DNA of 64,000 nucleotides from JARRQB01 sp965368585 (GTDB lineage: Bacteria; Pseudomonadota; Gammaproteobacteria; Chromatiales; Chromatiaceae), in assembly GCA_965368585.1 (NCBI GenBank), contig CBDUNM010000010.1, forward strand, positions 1 through 64,000, read 5' to 3'. The position numbers and the translations under genes are program-made. The notes under the pieces were generated by a model. That model saw only the letters and a program-made list of their open reading frames with translations. It made no database searches and had not been told where the DNA came from. This document shows positions 8,826 through 17,401 of the stretch, piece after piece (position 1 is the stretch's first letter; each line of letters opens with the position of its first letter).

Positions 8826-8979
8826 CGCACTTAAATAGTGCATAGATGTTGGCGAGGCACGGCGTTGCGGTGCGGGTCGGAGCGCCTTTCAACGGTCGTA
8901 AATGCGTGATAGGTGTCGAATAGAGCGTAATGCTGGTGCAAGGTTGCGACTGGCTTGAAAATTGCCAACGAAATTGACA

Positions 8980-10056
8980 ATGAATGCCGTTCTCAAAACA
9001 TCCACGCCTGTCGAGCGTCGCGCTCTGGATCACATGGCCACGGCGGTCATGTTGCTGGCCCCGGATTTGACCGTGCAGTACATGAACCCGGCCTGCGAGA
9101 TGTTGTTTGCAGTCAGTTTGCGCCAGGTCCGCGGCCATTCCTTGAGTGACATCGTGCATTGCCAGGGCGATGCGATCGAAAGACATTTGCGGGAAGCGGT
9201 CGTCACCGGGCAACCCGTCACCGAGCGGCAGATCCCGATGGATTGCACCGACGGCCGTCATATTACGCTCGACTGTACCGTCATTCCCCTGCCCAGACGT
9301 GAGGGCTCGTCCGGTGTTCTAATGGAAGTTCAACAGGTCGATCGGCACTTGCGTATTACGCGCGAGGAACGGCTCATTTCCCAACAGGAAGTCACCCGCG
9401 ACGTCGTGCGCGGCCTGGCGCATGAAATAAAGAACCCGCTCGGCGGATTGCGGGGCGCGGCACAATTGCTGCAGGGCGAACTGATGGACAGGGAGCTTCG
9501 GGAATATACCGACATCATCATTCAGGAGGCCGATCGGCTGCAGAATCTGGTTGACCGGATCGTCGGTCCCAACCGGTTGCCCTCCTACGTTCCACTGAAC
9601 ATTCATCACGTGATCGAAAGGGTCAGGACGCTGGTGCAGGCAGAAGTCGGTGAGCGCGTCAAGTTGATTCGCGACTACGACCCCAGTATTCCGGAGTTGA
9701 ACGGCGATGCGGATCAGTTGATCCAGGCCTTTTTGAATATCGTACGCAACGCCGCCCGAGCGATTGGTGAAGCGGGTACTATCCGGCTGCGCACTCGCGT
9801 GTTGCGGCAGTTCACCATCGGCAACACGCGCCATCGACTGGTGGCGCAAATTCGGATTAAAGACGACGGCCCGGGTATTCCCGATGACATCAAGGATCGG
9901 CTGTTCTATCCCATGGTGACGTCCGGTACCGGGGGAATGGGACTTGGATTGTCCATCGCACAATCGTTTGTCAACCAGCATAAGGGACTGATCGAATGCA
10001 CAAGCAAACCGGGCGAGACTGTATTCACTATTTTGCTCCCCGTGGAGACCGTGTGA
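8980..10056 (+). CDS. ntrB: Nitrogen regulation sensor histidine kinase NtrB (GlnL)
   Basis: 358 residues from ATG 8980; a TTG at 8962 is the alternative start. An N-terminal PAS domain (about 12-120) is followed by the dimerisation/phosphoacceptor H-box GLAHEIKNPLGGLRGA with His148. The ATP-binding domain has an N-box (FLNIVRNAARAI) and G-boxes (DDGPGIPDD, GTGGMGLGLSIA). There is no membrane segment, as expected for the soluble NtrB controlled by PII. It phosphorylates NtrC under nitrogen limitation. The stop overlaps the ntrC ATG by one base, so translation is coupled. Confidence 0.96.
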   Translation: MNAVLKTSTPVERRALDHMATAVMLLAPDLTVQYMNPACEMLFAVSLRQVRGHSLSDIVHCQGDAIERHLREAVVTGQPVTERQIPMDCTDGRHITLDCTVIPLPRREGSSGVLMEVQQVDRHLRITREERLISQQEVTRDVVRGLAHEIKNPLGGLRGAAQLLQGELMDRELREYTDIIIQEADRLQNLVDRIVGPNRLPSYVPLNIHHVIERVRTLVQAEVGERVKLIRDYDPSIPELNGDADQLIQAFLNIVRNAARAIGEAGTIRLRTRVLRQFTIGNTRHRLVAQIRIKDDGPGIPDDIKDRLFYPMVTSGTGGMGLGLSIAQSFVNQHKGLIECTSKPGETVFTILLPVETV

Positions 10057-11474
10057 TGACGACGGTCTCCAACGTTTGGATCATAGACGACGATCGCTCC
10101 ATTCGCTGGGTCCTTGAAAAGGCGTTGAGCAAAGCGCAAATGGCGGTCACCAGCTTCTCGAACGCGACGGGCGTGATGGAGGCATTGGAGCGCGACCAGC
10201 CTGACGCCATCGTGTCGGACATACGCATGCCCGGTATCGACGGCCTGAGCCTGTTGGAGCGAATCAACAGCGTACACCCGGATATCCCGGTGATCATCAT
10301 GACCGCCCACTCGGACCTGGAAAGCGCGGTCAATGCCTACCATAGCGGCGCTTTTGAGTACCTGCCGAAACCCTTTGATGTCGAGGAGGCGGTGGAGCAG
10401 GTGCGCCGCGCCTGTCGACATCGGAAGCAGGTACGTGCGGATAGCGAGGCCAGTCATCATACGGCGCCGGAAATCATCGGCGAGGCGCCGGCGATGCAGG
10501 AGGTATTTCGTGCCGTCGGTCGGTTGGCGCGATCCAACATCACCGTGCTGATCAACGGTGAATCGGGCACCGGTAAGGAACTCGTGGCACAGGCGCTGCA
10601 CCGGCATAGTCCACGGGCTGACAACGCGTTCATTGCGCTGAACATGGCAGCCATACCGCACGATTTGCTCGAGTCCGAACTGTTCGGTCATGAGCGGGGC
10701 GCTTTTACCGGTGCGCAGCATCGCCGGGTGGGGCGGTTCGAGCAGGCGAACGGCGGCACGCTGTTTCTGGATGAGATCGGTGACATGCCTCCCGAACTGC
10801 AGACCCGCTTGTTGCGGGTTCTCGCTGACGGGGAGTTTTATCGTGTGGGCGGTCACGAGCCGGTCAAGGTCGATGTACGAATCATCGCGGCAACCCACCA
10901 GAATCTGGAGCGCCTGGTGGCGGAGGGGCGCTTCCGTGAAGATTTGTTTCACCGCTTGAACGTGATTCGAATTCACCTGCCGGCGCTACGCGAACGTCGC
11001 GAAGACATTCCGCTCCTGATGGGTCATTTTCTCAAACTGGCCGCCGACGAGCTGGAAGTGGAAGCCAAAACACTCCTCCCGGAAACCGTGGAGGAACTGA
11101 CGCGATTCGAGTGGCGGGGCAATGTGCGACAACTGGAGAACACCGCACGTTGGCTGACCGTGATGGCATCCGGGCAAGAGATTCATGCCGAGGACCTGCC
11201 GCCGGAGCTGAAAGAAACGCGCCGGGTCGACAGCCAAGCCAGCGATTGGCGTGCCGCGCTGCGGACCTGGGTGCGCAACAGCCTTTCCTCCGGGCAAAGC
11301 GAGTTGCTCGACGAGGCGATGCCCTCGTTCGAAACAATCATGATCGAGACGGCGCTGGAGTTTACGGGCGGCCGAAAACAGGATGCCGCCAAGCTGTTGG
11401 GATGGGGGCGTAACACCCTGACGCGAAAGATCAAGGAGCTCGGACTGGAGGACGCGCAGCGCGACGCGTCTTGA
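10056..11474 (+). CDS. ntrC: Nitrogen regulation response regulator NtrC (GlnG)
   Basis: 472 residues. The receiver domain (1-120) has the acidic pocket DDD at 11-13, phosphoacceptor Asp55 (IVSDIRMPG) and Lys in LPKPF. The AAA+ sigma-54 activation domain (about 140-380) carries Walker A GESGTGKE, the GAFTGA loop that contacts sigma-54, and Walker B FLDEIGD. A Fis-type HTH closes the protein (GGRKQDAAKLLGWGRNTLTRKIKELGL). It should activate glnA through the sites at 6205-6261. The start is the ATG that overlaps the ntrB stop. Confidence 0.97.
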   Translation: MTTVSNVWIIDDDRSIRWVLEKALSKAQMAVTSFSNATGVMEALERDQPDAIVSDIRMPGIDGLSLLERINSVHPDIPVIIMTAHSDLESAVNAYHSGAFEYLPKPFDVEEAVEQVRRACRHRKQVRADSEASHHTAPEIIGEAPAMQEVFRAVGRLARSNITVLINGESGTGKELVAQALHRHSPRADNAFIALNMAAIPHDLLESELFGHERGAFTGAQHRRVGRFEQANGGTLFLDEIGDMPPELQTRLLRVLADGEFYRVGGHEPVKVDVRIIAATHQNLERLVAEGRFREDLFHRLNVIRIHLPALRERREDIPLLMGHFLKLAADELEVEAKTLLPETVEELTRFEWRGNVRQLENTARWLTVMASGQEIHAEDLPPELKETRRVDSQASDWRAALRTWVRNSLSSGQSELLDEAMPSFETIMIETALEFTGGRKQDAAKLLGWGRNTLTRKIKELGLEDAQRDAS

Positions 11475-11658
11475 TCGATTTCGCGCTGACGGAAGTCCGT
11501 ACGCCCGGTATACCCCGTTGTTCGTTTGCCGTGCTGTCCTCGCCGACCACGCGACCGAGCGCCGCGGATTCTTGAATACGCCTGCACGGTTCAAAAACCG
11601 ACTCTTCCCATTCCCGTTTCAATAGGTAAAGTATCGCTATGTAAACAGGGGACCAGAC

Positions 11659-13155
11659 ATGGGTGACAAGCGAGTTCTGATTGGCGGTAACGGGGCAAGA
11701 CAGGTATTACTCGATGCCGGAATGGCGAATCGCCACGGGTTGATCACGGGCGCGACAGGCACCGGTAAAACCGTCACTCTCCAACTACTGGCGGAATCTT
11801 TCGCCCGTCTGGGCGTACCCGTGTTCTCCGCGGATATGAAGGGTGACCTATCGGGAATTGCTAAGCCGGGAACAGCCCACCCCAAGGTGACCGAGCGTAT
11901 CGACTACATCAAGATCGACGGGCACGTATTCGAAGGAAACCCCGTACTGTTCTGGGACGTGCTCGGCGCCCAGGGCCATCCGGTACGCACCACCATATCG
12001 GAAATGGGCCCGGTGCTGCTGGCAAACCTGATGGAATTGAACGAAACCCAGGAAGGGATTCTGCACATCGCGTTCTCGGTCGCCGACGATCAGGGCCTGC
12101 TGCTCCTCGACATAAAAGATCTGCGCGCCATGCTCAACTGGGTGAGCGATAACCGCAACGAGCTCAGTCGCAACTACGGCAACATTTCCACTACCAGCGT
12201 GGCAGCCATCCTGCGGCGTCTTCTGGTGATGGAGAATTCCGGCGGCGAGCGGTTTTTCGGCGAGCCCGCGTTGCGCATCGAAGACCTGATGAAATCCGAT
12301 TTCTCAGGCCGTGGCGTCGTCAGCCTGCTGGATGCGACCGGACTGCAGGCCAATCCGCGTATCTATTCGACCTTTCTGCTATGGCTGCTATCGGAGCTGA
12401 TGGAAGAATTGCCGGAACGTGGCGACGCGGAGCTACCCAAACTCGTGTTCTTCTTCGACGAGGCACACCTGTTGTTCGACACGGCGCCGAAGGCGTTGAT
12501 TGAACGTATCACTCAGGTCGTCAGGCTCATACGCTCCAAGGGAGTAGGCGTGTTTTTCGTGACCCAGTACCCCGACGATGTGCCCGACGAGGTGCTGGGG
12601 CAACTGGGTAACCGCATTCAGCACGCCTTACGAGCCTACACGCCGCGTGACAAAAAGGCCGTCAAGGCGGCGGCTGAAAGTTTTCGCGCCAATCCGGCGT
12701 TCGACACGGTCGATTTGATCAGTACTCTGGGGGTCGGGGAGGCACTGGTTTCGACCCTGGATGCCGACGGCGTACCCAGCGTGGTCGAGCGCACGCTGGT
12801 GGCGCCGCCAGGCTCGCGCATCGGGCCGCTTGATGCCGCAGAACGCAGTCAGCTAAGAGAGCGTTCTCCGCTGGGCGGGATCTACGACGAAGCGGTCGAC
12901 CGCGAGTCTGCGTACGAGTTGCTGATACAGCGCGAACAGGAAATCGAGCGCAATCGTGAGCAGGCCATGGCGGAAGCGCAACGCCGCGAGCAGCAAGAGG
13001 CGGCGACCAGGACGCAGTCCCGACGAGTGAGCAGCGGCAGCCGCCGCCAGAGCGTAGGTGAGGCGTTCGCCAAGTCGATCGTGCGCTCGATAGGCTCGCG
13101 TGTCGGACGCCAAATCGTACGCGGTATCCTGGGATCGATCATCGGTGGACGTTGA
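11659..13155 (+). CDS. HerA-like ATPase, YjgR/DUF853 family
   Basis: 498 residues, near the length of E. coli YjgR. Walker A is GATGTGKTVTLQLLAE (about residues 31-46) and Walker B with catalytic glutamate is FFFDEAHLLF (about 258). The family belongs to the HerA/FtsK superfamily of ring ATPases; its cellular role is unsettled. The C-terminus is a charged coiled-coil-like stretch rich in Gln, Glu and Arg (about 415-465), followed by a basic glycine-containing tail ending GSIIGGR. ATG start with a GGGGA ribosome site. Stands alone between ntrC and dodecin. Confidence 0.93.
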   Translation: MGDKRVLIGGNGARQVLLDAGMANRHGLITGATGTGKTVTLQLLAESFARLGVPVFSADMKGDLSGIAKPGTAHPKVTERIDYIKIDGHVFEGNPVLFWDVLGAQGHPVRTTISEMGPVLLANLMELNETQEGILHIAFSVADDQGLLLLDIKDLRAMLNWVSDNRNELSRNYGNISTTSVAAILRRLLVMENSGGERFFGEPALRIEDLMKSDFSGRGVVSLLDATGLQANPRIYSTFLLWLLSELMEELPERGDAELPKLVFFFDEAHLLFDTAPKALIERITQVVRLIRSKGVGVFFVTQYPDDVPDEVLGQLGNRIQHALRAYTPRDKKAVKAAAESFRANPAFDTVDLISTLGVGEALVSTLDADGVPSVVERTLVAPPGSRIGPLDAAERSQLRERSPLGGIYDEAVDRESAYELLIQREQEIERNREQAMAEAQRREQQEAATRTQSRRVSSGSRRQSVGEAFAKSIVRSIGSRVGRQIVRGILGSIIGGR

Positions 13156-13256
13156 TTTCGAGATGGATCTTCCGCGTCTTAACCTGTTATCGTGACTTAC
13201 CTGCCGTATCTGCTACGGTTACGAGGCTAATCAACATAATCCCTGAGGAGGAACAA

Positions 13257-13460
13257 ATGGCGGTTGCAAAAGTTACTGAGATCATTGCGTCATCGAAAGA
13301 CGGATTTGACGACGCGATCCGCAAAGGTGTGAAGCGCGCCGCGAAGACACTGAAAAACGTATCGTCGGCGTGGGTGCAGGATCAACAGGTCGTGGTCGAA
13401 AACGGCAAGGCCGTGGAGTTTCGTGTCAATCTCAAGGTTACCTTCGTCTTAGACGACTGA
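13257..13460 (+). CDS. Dodecin, flavin-storage protein
   Basis: 67 residues, the normal size. Dodecins assemble into hollow 12-mers that bind riboflavin, FMN or related flavins. The family pattern is clear: VAKVTEIIASSKDGFDDAIRKGVKRAAKTLKN, then the flavin-stacking tryptophan (VSSAWV) and the beta strand ending in EFRVNLKVTFVLDD. The start ATG at 13257 has an excellent ribosome site (GAGGAG, 5 nt upstream). Monocistronic, with a hairpin after the stop. Confidence 0.95.
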   Translation: MAVAKVTEIIASSKDGFDDAIRKGVKRAAKTLKNVSSAWVQDQQVVVENGKAVEFRVNLKVTFVLDD

Positions 13461-13480
13461 CCGGGCTGGGTGCGGCGATG

Positions 13481-13507
13481 GACCCGGTTCATGTACCGGT
13501 CCGGGTC
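13481..13507. terminator. Putative bidirectional terminator hairpin
   Basis: GACCCGG at 13481-13487 pairs with CCGGGTC at 13501-13507. It sits between the convergent dodecin and cytochrome peroxidase stops. The flanking T-tract (catttcat) is only modest. Confidence 0.45.
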
Positions 13508-13532
13508 ATTTCATATGCAGACAGCGCGTCAA

Positions 13533-14822
13533 TCAGGGCGCTGGTGGCAACGGCACTTCCGCGTAAGGGGACGGTGTCCCCGGTGGTGCTTCAGGATCAC
13601 CACCCCATTCCGGGTATCCGTCGGTCAGGGTCAGCATAAAGGCGACGATGGCGCGTTCTTCGACGGCGCTTAGCCCGAGATCGCCCAGTTCCTCCACGTT
13701 GACGTTGTCCGCGACTTCCGGTGCCGGCCAGCAGGTCTTGCCGAATCCGGCATCGTTGCTGTCGCTACATTTCTCGTTCTTGCTGTCGCGGGTGTTGTAG
13801 AAGTGCATTACTTGCTCGAGCGTCGCCAACACACCGTTGTGCATGTACGGCGGGGTGACGGCGATGTTCCGCAACCCCATCACCTTGTGCTTGCCGAGCT
13901 GCGCGCCATCGAGGTCGAGGGCAGCGACATCGGGTCGCCCACCCAGGCCCGGATCGGGAGCGGGGTTCCCCGGAATCGACGCATTCCGGGGAATTCCCAG
14001 GTTGTCGTAGGTAAAGTCGGTGAATACCGCCGGGATCTCGCCGCCAGGTACCTTCAGCGGCTCGGACGGGTGGCACTCGGCGCATAGTGCCTTGTCGCCG
14101 TTGAACAGATCGAATCCCCGCTGCTCCTGGGGCGAAAACCGCGTCCTGCCCGCCTGCACGAAATCGAACTTCGACGTGAAACGATTGAAAAACCGGCTCT
14201 TCTCGAAAGCCGCGATGGCAACACTCATAGCATTGAACGCCGTGTCTACACCCGGCGGTGGCAGACCCTCGTCGCCATCTGCCGGGTAAGCGGGAAGCGC
14301 GTCCAGGTCGACGCCATAGTGGGTATTGAAGGCGGCGACATAGGTCCGGTTTTCCTTCATACGCGTGACGACGGCCCAGGCGTTGGGCATGGCCATTTCC
14401 AGAGGATTGAGCGGCGGTCCCTTGGCCTGTTCGGCCAGGGTGGCTGCCCTTCCGTTCCAGAATTGCCCGCCGACATAGTGACCCTCTGTGGTATCCCAAT
14501 GAAAATGAGGGCTGAAGCGTGCGTAGCCGACACTGGGCGCATTGAGCTTGCCGAATGCCGCTGCCAGCGAGCCGCGCGACACCGTACTGCCGTCGCGCAC
14601 GTTATCGGGGTCGACGAACCCGGCCGTTGGGAGCGGGGCAGCGTCTCTGCGGGGTTGCGCGGGGGCAACGGCATGGCACGAATGGCACGACTGGTTCCGC
14701 TGTTGCGACAAGTTGGCGTCCATGAACAGCAGGCGGCCCAATTCTTCTTCAGATAGGGTCGTTTGACCCGTCGCCGGACCAACGAACAAACACAAAAGCA
14801 GGGTACAACGAGCGATCGACAT
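13533..14822 (-). CDS. Di-haem cytochrome c peroxidase family protein
   Basis: 429 residues from ATG 14822, the codon that begins a signal peptide (SIARCTLLLCLFVGPATGQ). The frame runs open further upstream, but only this start fits export. Two CXXCH haem sites are present: CHSCH at 46-50 and CAECH near 248, as in the CcpA/MauG family. The C-terminal half has the family motif VTPPYMHNGVLATLEQVMHFYN. It would reduce peroxide in the periplasm with electrons from a small cytochrome, or act as a MauG-like oxidase; sequence alone does not decide. An FNR-type box lies about 95 bp upstream of the start. Confidence 0.88.
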   Translation of the reverse strand: MSIARCTLLLCLFVGPATGQTTLSEEELGRLLFMDANLSQQRNQSCHSCHAVAPAQPRRDAAPLPTAGFVDPDNVRDGSTVSRGSLAAAFGKLNAPSVGYARFSPHFHWDTTEGHYVGGQFWNGRAATLAEQAKGPPLNPLEMAMPNAWAVVTRMKENRTYVAAFNTHYGVDLDALPAYPADGDEGLPPPGVDTAFNAMSVAIAAFEKSRFFNRFTSKFDFVQAGRTRFSPQEQRGFDLFNGDKALCAECHPSEPLKVPGGEIPAVFTDFTYDNLGIPRNASIPGNPAPDPGLGGRPDVAALDLDGAQLGKHKVMGLRNIAVTPPYMHNGVLATLEQVMHFYNTRDSKNEKCSDSNDAGFGKTCWPAPEVADNVNVEELGDLGLSAVEERAIVAFMLTLTDGYPEWGGDPEAPPGTPSPYAEVPLPPAP

Positions 14823-14912
14823 GGCCGTAAATCCCGCTCGGTCACGCTGAAACGTACCGAACTTATGCCTCAAGATATAAACAAGGTTAGCGACATTCGA
14901 GCGCCACCCGTG

Positions 14913-14926
14913 ATGATAGATATCAA
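14913..14926 (-). promoter_or_regulatory. FNR/Anr-like box upstream of cytochrome c peroxidase
   Basis: Read on the plus strand the site is ATGAT-AGAT-ATCAA, nine of ten matches to TTGAT-N4-ATCAA. It is about 95 bp upstream of the peroxidase ATG. Bacterial cytochrome c peroxidases are commonly activated by FNR/Anr under low oxygen, which supports the assignment. It could also serve the divergent gene at 15022. Confidence 0.6.
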
Positions 14927-14980
14927 TGCTTATCCTTTTTAACTCTGGGTAAATTCCACACCTGATAATCGATAAGCGCG

Positions 14981-14986
14981 TATAAT
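14981..14986 (+). promoter_or_regulatory. Possible -10 element for the gene at 15022
   Basis: TATAAT stands 35 bp upstream of the ATG. No convincing -35 hexamer lies 16-18 bp further upstream, so this is a weak call. Confidence 0.3.
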
Positions 14987-15021
14987 CGCGAATCTCAGCG
15001 AAACGATCGGATGGTCCAGAG

Positions 15022-15414
15022 ATGGACGCAAGCAGTATTGATTTAACCGCGACCACTATTCAGCAGGTCGTTCAGGACGGTGACGAAGTACGCATACGTT
15101 TCGAGCCGGCAATGCTGATCAAAACCATGACCGGGTCGGCAGAGCGCACAAGATGGCTTCAAAATGGAGAGCTGATCTTCAAGGCTGCCCAGATCGAGGG
15201 TGATCTGCCTGATCTACCGGGGGCATGTTCCGGGGGTGACGTGAGCGAAAATGTCTATACCTACCGCGACATGTTGCCGGTGCCGCTGGAGAGCCGCGGG
15301 CACGTCGAGTGCGATCTCAAGGTCGGTGGCGGATCGATTCGCGTCGTGGCGAGTGTCGTGGTACTCGTCCTGGATGATGTGCCGAAATACATAGAACATA
15401 TACGCCCATCTTGA
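15022..15414 (+). CDS. Conserved hypothetical protein, 130 residues
   Basis: Not recognised. There is no signal peptide, membrane helix or metal motif. Composition and alternation suggest a small beta-rich cytoplasmic protein: IDLTATTIQQVVQDGDEVRIRFEP, later strands around GHVECDLKVGGGSIRVVASVVVLVLDD. Two cysteines (in GACSGG and VECDL) are isolated. It is transcribed divergently from the cytochrome peroxidase and has a TATAAT upstream. The start is the ATG at 15022; the ribosome site is weak. It is probably real, given its length, base composition like its neighbours and lack of a competing frame. Confidence 0.65.
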   Translation: MDASSIDLTATTIQQVVQDGDEVRIRFEPAMLIKTMTGSAERTRWLQNGELIFKAAQIEGDLPDLPGACSGGDVSENVYTYRDMLPVPLESRGHVECDLKVGGGSIRVVASVVVLVLDDVPKYIEHIRPS

Positions 15415-15721
15415 AGCCGGGCAAAGGGCTATGTTACCGCGGCGCCACCTGCCGTGCGTAAATAAGGGCTTGTATAAATGGATGTGCTTTACTAGCCTCC
15501 CGTGCTTGGGTTTTTCGATCAACCTGTCATGCTACACCCGATAGGGTTCAGATTGGCCTGCGTGGCGATGCTGCGCGCGCTATAAAGCTTGACAATGAGC
15601 CAAGGATTGCCTGCAATCTGCGCCACGATTCGGAATCTTTTTTTCACCGTCTGTTGAAACCAGGACAGTTCAACGGTTCCACAGCATTTTCTTTCATCGC
15701 CATATACTCGGAGGGTCGTTC
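15415..15721. other. Intergenic stretch
   Basis: About 300 bp. No gene remnant or clear hairpin seen. It must hold the promoter of the repeat protein that starts at 15722; TTGACA at 15587 is a candidate -35 without a good -10 partner. Confidence 0.4.
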
Positions 15722-16675
15722 ATGTTGGTTCGCCAATTGACACCGATAGCGGCTAGTGCAGCCGTTTTGATAACCTTGGCCGCTGGCCAGGCCGTTGCGC
15801 AAGATGTTCCTCTCCTGCCACCAGGAGCCAAGCCGGGTCAGTGCTACACCCGAATCTATGTACCACCCACCTACTCGACAGAGGTCGAAGAGTTGGTGAC
15901 GACCGATGGTACGGAGCACCTGGAGGTGATACCGGCCCAATTCGAGTGGGCCGAAGAAAACGTTCTGGTAAAGGAGGAAATCGAAAAGATAGAAGTGATT
16001 CCGGCAACCTATAAAACGGTCACCGAGCAGGTACTGATCAAGCCGCCTACTGAAGAACTGGAGATAGTACCCGCGGAGTACGACGTCGTCGAGGAAAAGG
16101 TACTGGTACGTGAGGCATACACCACCTGGAAGAAGGGCAGCGGCCCAATACAGAAGATCGACGAAAGCACCGGCGAGATCCTGTGTCTGGTCGAAGTGCC
16201 TGCTGAGTACAAGTCCGTGGAGCGTCGCAAGCTGCGGACACCTCCGACAACCCGTGTAGTTCCCGTGCCTGCTGAGTACAAGACGATCAAGAAGCAGGTG
16301 GTCGACACGCCGGCAGAAACTCGGGTGACCAAGATTCCGGCCGAATACATATCCGTCAAGGTGCAGAAACTGGTCGAACCGGCGAAAGCGCAGCGTTCGC
16401 CGATTCCGGATGAATTGATGAAGGTCGAGCGGACCGTGAAGGTCAGTGATGGCGGCGTGGAATGGCGCCAGATACTCTGCGATACGAACATGACACGCGA
16501 GGTGATTGCCGATATTCAATCGAAGCTCAAGGCCGCAGGCGCCTACTTCGGACCGGTCGACGGTGCTCTGGGCCCGATGACCATGCGCGGCGTGCGCGCT
16601 TACCAGCAGGCCAATAATCTGCCGGCGGGTCAATTGACCATCGAAACGCTGGACGCTCTGGGCGTGCAACTTTGA
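15722..16675 (+). CDS. Exported VPAEY-repeat protein with peptidoglycan-binding domain
   Basis: 317 residues. Signal peptide at 1-26 (ends AVAQD). About seven units of 22-25 residues follow, each built on (V/I)PAxYxxVxxxVLVxP, for example EVIPATYKTVTEQVLIKPP and PVPAEYKTIKKQVVDTPAE. The C-terminal 70 residues form a PG_binding_1 domain: IADIQSKLKAAGAYFGPVDGALGPMTMRGVRAYQQANNL. The strict repeat of charged beta strands suggests an elongated periplasmic or outer-membrane-facing protein anchored to the cell wall. No enzyme domain is present. ATG start with a strong GGAGG site. Single gene; a hairpin follows. Confidence 0.85.
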   Translation: MLVRQLTPIAASAAVLITLAAGQAVAQDVPLLPPGAKPGQCYTRIYVPPTYSTEVEELVTTDGTEHLEVIPAQFEWAEENVLVKEEIEKIEVIPATYKTVTEQVLIKPPTEELEIVPAEYDVVEEKVLVREAYTTWKKGSGPIQKIDESTGEILCLVEVPAEYKSVERRKLRTPPTTRVVPVPAEYKTIKKQVVDTPAETRVTKIPAEYISVKVQKLVEPAKAQRSPIPDELMKVERTVKVSDGGVEWRQILCDTNMTREVIADIQSKLKAAGAYFGPVDGALGPMTMRGVRAYQQANNLPAGQLTIETLDALGVQL

Positions 16676-16689
16676 CCGGTTGAGTTTCA

Positions 16690-16729
16690 GCGCCAGGTCA
16701 CGCCGGATATTCCCGTGCGGACCTGGCGC
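16690..16729. terminator. Hairpin between convergent genes
   Basis: A perfect 10-bp stem, GCGCCAGGTC / GACCTGGCGC, with a 20-nt loop that can extend the pairing (CGC/GCG). It lies between the stop of the repeat protein (16675) and the stop of nfi (16733), so it could end transcription from both sides. No T-run is present. Confidence 0.5.
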
Positions 16730-16732
16730 GCA

Positions 16733-17401
16733 TCAGCGGCGACTGGCAAGGCGATCCGCCAGCCGCGTGGTTTGCGGAAGTTTGTAGCCAGTCGTGCATG
16801 CAAGCGTATAACGGATCGCCGTACGCAACGATACGCGGTGACCTATCGAGACGAACACTGGTTTGACCTGATCGCGCGTGCGCAACACAGCGCCAACAAC
16901 GTCTTCTCCGTCCATCAAGGGCGACCAATCGCCTTTGTTCGGTCCGGGCTGGGTATACTGACCCAGCAATCTGGTTTTGCCGACCCCGATAGTGGGTATG
17001 TTGGTCAATACACCGAGGTGACATGCGAGGCCGAAACGGCGCGGGTGGGCGTATCCCTGCCCGTCACAAAGTATCAGGTCCGGTTTGGTTTGCAGGTCCC
17101 GCAACGCCTTGAGTACGCCCGGCAGTTCGCGGAACGACAATAGACCGGGTACATAGGGAAACCGATTGGGTACCCGTGCGACAACCTGTTCGCGCACCAC
17201 AAGTTCGGGATACTCCAAAACGACCAACGCGGCGCGAACCGTGTCGCCGTTATTCTCGAAGCCGACGTCTACGCCTGCGACGTGGTTAACCGGCCCCAAG
17301 GTATCGACGGTGACGACTCGGTGGCTCAGTGCCTGCTGCAGTGTACGCGCGTCGCTCGGACTCACATTCCATGCGTGCTCGTCCTTTGGGATGCGAATCA
17401 A
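16733..17401 (-). CDS. nfi: Endonuclease V (deoxyinosine 3' endonuclease)
   Basis: 222 residues. The enzyme nicks DNA one base 3' of deaminated adenine (inosine). Conserved blocks are visible: AGVDVGFE with the first catalytic Asp, PYVPGLLSFRELP (the wedge motif and catalytic Glu), LCDGQGYAHPRRFGLACHLGV with the second Asp, and GHRVSL near the end. The best start is TTG at 17401, overlapping the stop of the upstream tlpA-like gene (TTGA); no in-frame ATG precedes the conserved core. It forms a two-gene unit with the thioredoxin-like gene. Confidence 0.93.
   Translation of the reverse strand: MIRIPKDEHAWNVSPSDARTLQQALSHRVVTVDTLGPVNHVAGVDVGFENNGDTVRAALVVLEYPELVVREQVVARVPNRFPYVPGLLSFRELPGVLKALRDLQTKPDLILCDGQGYAHPRRFGLACHLGVLTNIPTIGVGKTRLLGQYTQPGPNKGDWSPLMDGEDVVGAVLRTRDQVKPVFVSIGHRVSLRTAIRYTLACTTGYKLPQTTRLADRLASRR

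Noticed and set aside
8855..8869. Possible second sigma-54 promoter (GGCACG...TTGC) before ntrB
   Set aside because: The GG to GC spacing is one base too short (11 instead of 12), which abolishes sigma-54 promoters. A similar near-match at about 8935 has the same fault.
9906..10976. 356-codon minus-strand open frame across ntrB and ntrC
   Set aside because: Antisense shadow in GC-rich coding DNA; no motif, and both sense genes are certain.
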